A stretch of 64,000 nucleotides of DNA from Bacillota bacterium (GTDB lineage: Bacteria; Bacillota; Clostridia; Christensenellales; Christensenellaceae): contig JAEYKI010000015.1 in NCBI GenBank assembly GCA_023408315.1, forward strand, positions 131,591 to 195,590. Direction: 5' to 3'. The position numbers and the translations under genes were made by a program. The notes beneath the pieces are model-generated. The model had not been told where the DNA came from. It was given only the letters and a program-made list of their open reading frames with translations, and made no database searches. Positions within the stretch are counted from its first letter, which is position 1. Every line of letters begins with the position of its first letter. This document shows positions 59,631-64,000 of the stretch, piece by piece.

Positions 59631-59674
59631 GTACATATGTCATTGATAGGTTTATTGTACATGTGTCATTGATA
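59631..59674 (+). repeat. Two 18-bp direct repeats at the island border
   Basis: GTACATATGTCATTGATA (59631-59648) and GTACATGTGTCATTGATA (59657-59674), 26 bp apart, one base different. They lie 65 bp inside the break in the CotJC gene, so they may belong to the end of the inserted DNA. Confidence 0.6.
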
Positions 59675-59775
59675 AATAAAAGTGTTTTATTTCAAAATAT
59701 TGTAAATTTATGATGGAAAGAGTATATTATTTAAGAGAATATTTTTATTAAAATTAAAATGACATTATACTAGGC

Positions 59776-59840
59776 AGTTGGCAAAGCAAAATTTAACCAC
59801 TACTAATGACTATAATGGGAAGTTGGCAAAGCAAAATTTA
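59776..59840 (+). repeat. 20-bp direct repeats flanking the RiPP promoter
   Basis: A perfect 20-bp repeat starting AGTTGGCAAAG occurs at 59776-59795 and 59821-59840. A TATAAT (59811-59816) lies between them, so one copy covers the -35 zone and the other the start of transcription. This looks like a regulator's operator pair for the peptide gene 140 bp downstream. Confidence 0.6.
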
Positions 59841-59981
59841 GATTGCTGCTGAACACAAAATAACTATTCTGTGCAACTCGTAAACCATCAGGGCTTCTCG
59901 TATTGTAAAAATGTTCCGCCAGACGTTCCGCAAGATGTATTTTATATCAAAGTAACAAGTCTAATGAAGGGAGGTGAAAAA

Positions 59982-60095
59982 ATGATATACAAAAAGCCAG
60001 TAATCTTGGCACAAAGTACTGTACGGATGGCAAATTGCAATCCGAATAGTAAACCGAGTGGAAGACCTTGTGATCCACCAGGGCCAAGACGCTAA
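59982..60095 (+). CDS. Candidate RiPP precursor peptide
   Basis: 37 residues, ATG with GGGAGGTGAAAA, an excellent ribosome site. The leader MIYKKPVILAQSTVR matches the short YKKPxI(L/V)A-type starts of many ribosomally made peptides. The C-terminal core NCNPNSKPSGRPCDPPGPRR has two Cys 11 residues apart and is rich in Pro, Gly, Asn and Arg. The radical SAM/SPASM enzyme gene begins 70 bp later. Cys thioether (ranthipeptide/sactipeptide-like) or C-C crosslinks are possible; the class cannot be fixed. No transporter or protease gene follows. Confidence 0.7.
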   Translation: MIYKKPVILAQSTVRMANCNPNSKPSGRPCDPPGPRR

Positions 60096-60165
60096 TCACA
60101 ATTTTGCAATGGCGGCGATAATATGCAAATAGCATCGTCGCCTGTTGCTAAGGAGATATAATATA

Positions 60166-61662
60166 ATGTATTTCAAACTAAAATCTAATGTTATATTCAG
60201 AAATTATGAGTCTTTTGGTTATATAACAGATAATAGAAATTTTGGATATAGATGCGCGAATAATGATGAAAGTGATGACATTGGAGACAAGATTGTCTCA
60301 GAAAGTGGGGCAGTGTTTTTATCTGCTTTAAGTAATAAACCACAGACACTTGATGATCTTGTTAAAAAAATAAGTATACAATTTACAGATGTGGACATTG
60401 AAACAATTAAGACCGATGCCAGAGAGTTCTATTATTTACTTGAGTCAGACAGATTCATTGTATCTGGAGAAACTTTACAGGAATGCAATGAAAAAGATTT
60501 TTGGTTTTCTTATAAGGCAGTAGAGTCAAGGAACGAGGAAAAAGATTGTTCTCCGAATAAACATTTTGAGAAATCTACACAAGAATTTTTTGATGAAAAC
60601 TTTAAAAACAAACCTCAACTTTTAGATTTACATATAGAGATTACAAGCAAGTGTAACGAAAGATGCATACATTGTTATATCCCACATGAAAACAAAATAA
60701 ATCAAATGGAACCTAATTTGTTTTTTAATATTTTAGAGCAATGTAAAAAAATGAATTTATTGCACGTGACGTTAAGTGGTGGTGAACCAATGATGCACAA
60801 TAATTTTTGCGATTTTCTGAAAAAATGTAATGAGTACAATTTTTCCGTAAATATTCTAAGTAATTTAACTTTATTAAATAATGAAATTATTGAAGAAATA
60901 AAAAGGAATCGCCTCTTGAGTGTTCAAGTATCATTATATTCGATGGATTCCAATATTCACGATGCAATAACTCAAATAAAAGGAAGTTTTGAAAAAACTA
61001 TAAATGCAATATTAAAACTGAGGGAAAACGATATACCTTTGCAAATAAGTTGTCCAATAATGAAGCAGAACATAAACTGTTATAATGATGTTATAGATTG
61101 GGGGAAAGCGCTCAACCTTAATGTTAGAAATGATTATGTGATCATAGCGAAATATGACCATACAACTCAAAATCTGAGTAGCCGTCTGTCAATAAATGAT
61201 GTCAAGGAGGTTCTTAACCAGAAAATTGTCAATGAACCCCAATATTTAGAGCTAATAGAAAAGGAAGCTGAGAAGAAAAAAAATATGAAGCCAGATGATA
61301 TTGTCTGTAGCGTTTGTTATTCATCCATTTGTATAACAGACAACGGAAATGTATATCCATGTGCTGGTTGGCAGGATTATGTTGTTGGTAATGTAAATGA
61401 AACATCTCTAAAAGATATTTGGAATGATTCAATAAAAGTACAATATTTAAGAAACCTACGCAAGCGAGATTTCCCAAAATGCATTCAATGTCCAGAAAAT
61501 GAGTTTTGTACTATGTGTATGGTTAGAAACGCAAATGAACACCCTTTAGGAGACCCGTTAGCAGTTAATGAGTATTTTTGTAATATCGCAAAACTAAATA
61601 AAAAGATGGTTCTTGAATGGAAATGTAATCTCGGGAAATTCTCTGGGCAAGTGTTAAAGTAG
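60166..61662 (+). CDS. Radical SAM/SPASM peptide maturase with PqqD-like N-terminal domain
   Basis: 498 residues, ATG 60166 with AAGGAGA. About 1-110: PqqD/RRE-like leader-binding domain (DKIVSESGAVFLSALSN, then TLDDLVKKISIQF). About 150-370: radical SAM barrel with CNERCIHC (Cx3Cx2C binding the SAM cluster) and SGGEPMMH. About 385-480: SPASM region with CSVCYSSICITDNGNVYPCAGW, CIQCPENEFCTMC and a final Cys, binding auxiliary clusters. Such enzymes install thioether or carbon crosslinks in peptides; the precursor upstream is the likely substrate. GC is markedly lower than in the backbone, indicating horizontal acquisition. Confidence 0.92.
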   Translation: MYFKLKSNVIFRNYESFGYITDNRNFGYRCANNDESDDIGDKIVSESGAVFLSALSNKPQTLDDLVKKISIQFTDVDIETIKTDAREFYYLLESDRFIVSGETLQECNEKDFWFSYKAVESRNEEKDCSPNKHFEKSTQEFFDENFKNKPQLLDLHIEITSKCNERCIHCYIPHENKINQMEPNLFFNILEQCKKMNLLHVTLSGGEPMMHNNFCDFLKKCNEYNFSVNILSNLTLLNNEIIEEIKRNRLLSVQVSLYSMDSNIHDAITQIKGSFEKTINAILKLRENDIPLQISCPIMKQNINCYNDVIDWGKALNLNVRNDYVIIAKYDHTTQNLSSRLSINDVKEVLNQKIVNEPQYLELIEKEAEKKKNMKPDDIVCSVCYSSICITDNGNVYPCAGWQDYVVGNVNETSLKDIWNDSIKVQYLRNLRKRDFPKCIQCPENEFCTMCMVRNANEHPLGDPLAVNEYFCNIAKLNKKMVLEWKCNLGKFSGQVLK

Positions 61663-61672
61663 CGCTCGTTAA

Positions 61673-61801
61673 TGGTTACGGTGTTGGGTTTATTTCGCCA
61701 AAAAATACCGAGAAGAATTTTCAGGCAAAATTCATGTTCACCATATTATTCCTATTCATGAACTTTACAATCTAGTTAAACATAAGAGCAAGAGGATTTG
61801 A
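61673..61801 (+). pseudogene. HNH endonuclease C-terminal remnant
   Basis: Open from after a stop at 61670 to TGA 61799; the frame reads KKYREEFSGKIHVHHIIPIHELYN and ends KHKSKRI. The x-V-H-H-I-I-P-I block is the first part of an HNH motif as in McrA-like restriction nucleases (E-x-HH-x-x-P-L). Start codon and N-terminal part are missing and the second half of the motif is absent. It overlaps the 3' end of the convergent recombinase gene by 30 bp. Confidence 0.45.
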
Positions 61802-62707
61802 ATTTACCGCTGATTGGAGCTGCTGTTCATCAACGTGAGTATATATTTCTGTTGTGGCAATACTCTCATGTCCTAAGATCTGTTGTAATGACCGAATATC
61901 AACCTTGCCATACTTATACATTAAAGTAGCTGCCGTATGCCGGAGTTTATGGGTTGAGATATTGGCATCGTCTAAACCGGCAGCTTTTACATATTTCTTA
62001 ACAATATTTTGTATTCCTCTTGTTGAAATTTTGGTATGAGAGCGAGAGATGAAAAGAGCATCAGTTTTTATTTGCATATTGTTACGAATTTGGAGCCATC
62101 TAAAAACGGCTTTTTTGGCTGCTGGTGTAAGAAAAATTTTGCGTTCTTTGCTACCTTTGCCACTAATAGTTATGGAGTCATTACCAATTTGCTCAACATT
62201 TAACGATGCTAATTCTGATAGTCGTAGGGCACAATTTAAAAATAAGGTGATTATGCAATGATCTCGTGGAGAAGCCTTACATTCAATTAAGAGGCGTACT
62301 GACTCCTCCAAGCTAAGGTACTTAGGAACATGCTTAGGAAGCCTTGGGGCTTCGAGCCCTTCGGTTATATTATCGGTAATCAGATTTGCCTTTGTTCTAA
62401 GATACTTCCAAAATTGTCGTAGAGAAACAATTTTTCTGGACCTGGTGCCTGGTAATTCTTTTAAACTATCCTGACAGTGAGCCATAAATTGATATATATC
62501 ATTAATGGATATTGATTTAATAAAATTAATATCGGCCCATGAAAAATCTAATTTATTATACGTTAGTGATTTTAAATCTGCTAAAAATGAGAAGAACATT
62601 AAAATATCGGTGCGATATTCTTTAATTGTATTATCTGATCGGCCTTTAATTATTGATAGGTAGTTTAGGTATTGCTCCAATATAATGCAAGTTTTATTAG
62701 TTTGCAT
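61772..62707 (-). CDS. Tyrosine recombinase (XerC/D-like)
   Basis: 311 residues. A SAM-like N-terminal domain (about 10-110) and catalytic domain with Arg in NCALRLSELASL, Lys in GKGSKERKIFL, HKLRHTAATLM (His-x-x-Arg), LGHESIATTEIYTHV (His and nucleophilic Tyr). Size and lack of an arm-binding domain are like XerC/D or the recombinases of defence and integron-like islands. ATG 62707 has AAAGGGTGA upstream. It may mobilise the AT-rich island or be a leftover; no attachment repeat was recognised in the window. Confidence 0.92.
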   Translation of the reverse strand: MQTNKTCIILEQYLNYLSIIKGRSDNTIKEYRTDILMFFSFLADLKSLTYNKLDFSWADINFIKSISINDIYQFMAHCQDSLKELPGTRSRKIVSLRQFWKYLRTKANLITDNITEGLEAPRLPKHVPKYLSLEESVRLLIECKASPRDHCIITLFLNCALRLSELASLNVEQIGNDSITISGKGSKERKIFLTPAAKKAVFRWLQIRNNMQIKTDALFISRSHTKISTRGIQNIVKKYVKAAGLDDANISTHKLRHTAATLMYKYGKVDIRSLQQILGHESIATTEIYTHVDEQQLQSAVNSNPLALMFN

Positions 62708-62954
62708 ATAAATCACCCTTTATAAATTATGCCCTTGATTTAATGGTAATATGCGGATTATATGCTATAATGTTATATATTAAAGAATTAGAAGATTTCA
62801 TTGAGGAATAAAAGCTTATTATCAATTAATCAATGGAAATTATAACAATAATGGGAATTTATTTGATCTCTGGATTGACAGCAATTGTTGCCGTTATCTT
62901 ATGACCCATTGCTTAAAAGCACAAATCATTTATAAAGTGCAAAGAGAGTAAAAC
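62708..62954. promoter_or_regulatory. Divergent intergenic region between recombinase and the NTPase gene
   Basis: 247 bp, AT-rich. An extended -10 (TGC TATAAT, 62766-62771) and a possible TTGACA (62875-62880) with TTATGA 18 bp later (62899-62904) face the NTPase gene. A 23-codon hydrophobic frame at 62833 (MEIITIMGIYLIS) resembles small toxic peptides but lacks a ribosome site. AAAGAGAGTAAAAC is the weak ribosome site of the next gene. Confidence 0.4.
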
Positions 62955-64000
62955 ATGAGAATAATTCTGCTATCTGATTTACATATCAATCCCGGTAACG
63001 ATCAAAATGATGTTCCGTGGGTGAAACATTTTTGTAACTTCATGAACAGCAAGTATTGTTCAGATACATTGATATTCGTTTTAGGGGATATTGTTGATAA
63101 GGCGAGTATAAATAGAGAAGCCGCTTTTGACGCTGCGGACAGAATATTTTCCTATATTAAATCGCAATTATTGTCTGTTCACTATCAAATTGCATTCCTT
63201 CCAGGAAATCATGACTACTGTGATAAAAACTTGAATGCTTTCATGCAGATCTGCAAAAAACATCAAACCTTTGGCACTGCGATATTTGATTTTTCACATA
63301 GGAACGCTTGGAATTTGTGGTATGAGAATTTCAATTTTATTTTTGCAGATTCCATACAAGATGGGAATCATGCTCTTCCAGGCCGTATTGATATTACCAA
63401 TGTTTGCAATTGCGTACTCCCTAACAAAACAAATGTTTTATTTATGCATCATGCATTATTATTTGAGGATGCCTACAATCATACCGGAATCATTAATCAG
63501 CCAGAAGCAATTAATTTTATCAGCCAGCATAATATTGGATTTGTGTTTCACGGTCATTCCCATGCTACACGTGGCTTTCAGATTGGCGGACATTGCTTGC
63601 AATACGGGATTGGGTCTATAGGCACAGGCCTTTCTGACCTTTTAAATGAAGACGAGCAGTTCCTTGAACTTCAAACAAATGGTCATAGTATAGAGGGTAT
63701 TGCAAAATGGCAGTGGCATGGTGGTGCTGCAAAATACGGGATGTGTATCATATATCCTGATACGGTAAAGCAATATGAAAGTGGAAAACTCATTCCGCAC
63801 AATAAATACGAAGCACCGGAAAACTACATAGAACGGTATGTTATGCCTCGAGATCTTGCGTCAGCAGATGAACTGACAAGGTACTTTAGTGAAGAAAAGA
63901 AAACCACCCTCTTTGAGGTATGCCAAAAGGATAGGCTGGTTCTCTTTATTGCTGATGCAGGATTGGGAAAAACAGTAGAAATGAGACATCTTGCCTATGC
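62955..64000 (+). CDS. Calcineurin-like metallophosphoesterase fused to a STAND/NACHT-like NTPase (partial, runs off the window)
   Basis: Open for 348 codons to the window end without a stop. Residues 1-225 are a metallophosphoesterase with all five motifs: SDLHIN (D-x-H), LGDIVD (GDxxD), LPGNHDY (GNHD), MHHALL and FHGHSHA (GHxH), binding two metals. A linker (about 230-310, with WQWHGGAAKYGMCIIYPD) leads to LVLFIADAGLGKTVEMRHLAYA near 335-348, a Walker A motif of the NACHT/STAND kind (G-L-G-K-T). Effector plus STAND NTPase is the plan of many phage-sensing defence proteins. Sensor repeats would follow outside the window. Start ATG after GAGAG. Confidence 0.85.
   Translation, partial: MRIILLSDLHINPGNDQNDVPWVKHFCNFMNSKYCSDTLIFVLGDIVDKASINREAAFDAADRIFSYIKSQLLSVHYQIAFLPGNHDYCDKNLNAFMQICKKHQTFGTAIFDFSHRNAWNLWYENFNFIFADSIQDGNHALPGRIDITNVCNCVLPNKTNVLFMHHALLFEDAYNHTGIINQPEAINFISQHNIGFVFHGHSHATRGFQIGGHCLQYGIGSIGTGLSDLLNEDEQFLELQTNGHSIEGIAKWQWHGGAAKYGMCIIYPDTVKQYESGKLIPHNKYEAPENYIERYVMPRDLASADELTRYFSEEKKTTLFEVCQKDRLVLFIADAGLGKTVEMRHLAY

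Noticed and set aside
62833..62904. 23-codon hydrophobic peptide resembling a type I toxin
   Set aside because: No ribosome site within 20 bp, no antisense RNA promoter recognised; AT-rich sequence gives such frames by chance.
63235..63621. 128-codon plus-strand frame
   Set aside because: Out of frame within the metallophosphoesterase-NTPase gene, whose five catalytic motifs are in the other frame.

Overview
The window looks like the chromosome of an anaerobic Firmicute of the class Clostridia. The pointers are AGGAGG-type ribosome sites throughout, a pyrimidine-nucleoside phosphorylase, a YwbE protein, a CD1871A-type CXXC peptide, a CotJC-like spore-coat catalase fragment, agr-like signalling, and a class B sortase with an SPKTG substrate. 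No rRNA is present. One tRNA is present, tRNA-Val(CAC). The genus cannot be fixed from the sequence alone. Backbone genes have moderate GC; two stretches are visibly different: an integrated element at 16.1-25.7 kb and an AT-rich island from about 59.6 kb to the end.

Layout. 1-1.4 kb: end of a polyol-type dehydrogenase and a sugar-phosphate isomerase-like protein. 1.5-6.6 kb: an ABC-2 exporter operon, divergent from a DesK/NarL-type two-component pair. 6.7-8.6 kb: ammonium channel plus PII protein behind a leader containing a terminator. 8.7-15.1 kb: an MFS drug exporter, then a class B sortase and its probable substrate, a 1377-residue surface protein. 15.4-16.2 kb: a GNAT gene broken by an in-frame TGA, and tRNA-Val. 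16.14-25.74 kb: an integrative element bounded by a 17-bp copy of the tRNA 3' end. It carries a fused nuclease-methyltransferase with a specificity subunit, a regulator, a CRESS-virus-like Rep split by a frameshift, a hairpin with the loop nonanucleotide TAGTATTAC, an FtsK-like coupling ATPase and a tyrosine integrase. 25.8-28.4 kb: AgrC/AgrA-like pair and a small membrane protein. 28.8-34.4 kb: YwbE, a protein with four EF-hand-like repeats, DUF6506, NRAMP, MarR, a zinc alcohol dehydrogenase and a second GTDQVDL protein. 34.5-37.3 kb: a NiCo-type riboswitch and a P-type ATPase. 37.3-42.3 kb: nucleoside phosphorylase, acyltransferase, acetate transporter, flavoprotein, TetR. 42.4-45.2 kb: an ArsR repressor and a four-domain persulfide/CoA-disulfide enzyme. 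45.5-47.9 kb: polar amino-acid ABC importer. 48-52.1 kb: SDR, aldo/keto reductase, MscS channel, C69 peptidase. 52.6-58.8 kb: an OmpR-type two-component system and an envelope thiol-redox operon (two TlpA lipoproteins, a polysaccharide deacetylase, a CXXC peptide, a NapH-like ferredoxin protein). 59-64 kb: a degenerate CRISPR-like pair, a truncated CotJC gene, a radical-SAM peptide (RiPP) locus, an HNH remnant, a recombinase and the start of a metallophosphoesterase-STAND NTPase cut by the window edge.

Most notable: (1) the mobile element whose replication module (Rep endonuclease plus TAGTATTAC hairpin) copies the logic of eukaryotic CRESS-DNA viruses; (2) the short proline/cysteine peptide next to a radical SAM/SPASM enzyme; (3) the metallophosphoesterase-NTPase, a likely defence gene; (4) the EF-hand-like repeat protein; (5) the NiCo riboswitch that gives the P-type ATPase a probable substrate; (6) a matching operator-promoter in front of both the two-component operon and the thiol-redox operon. 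All functional statements come from reading motifs and context; no database search was run.
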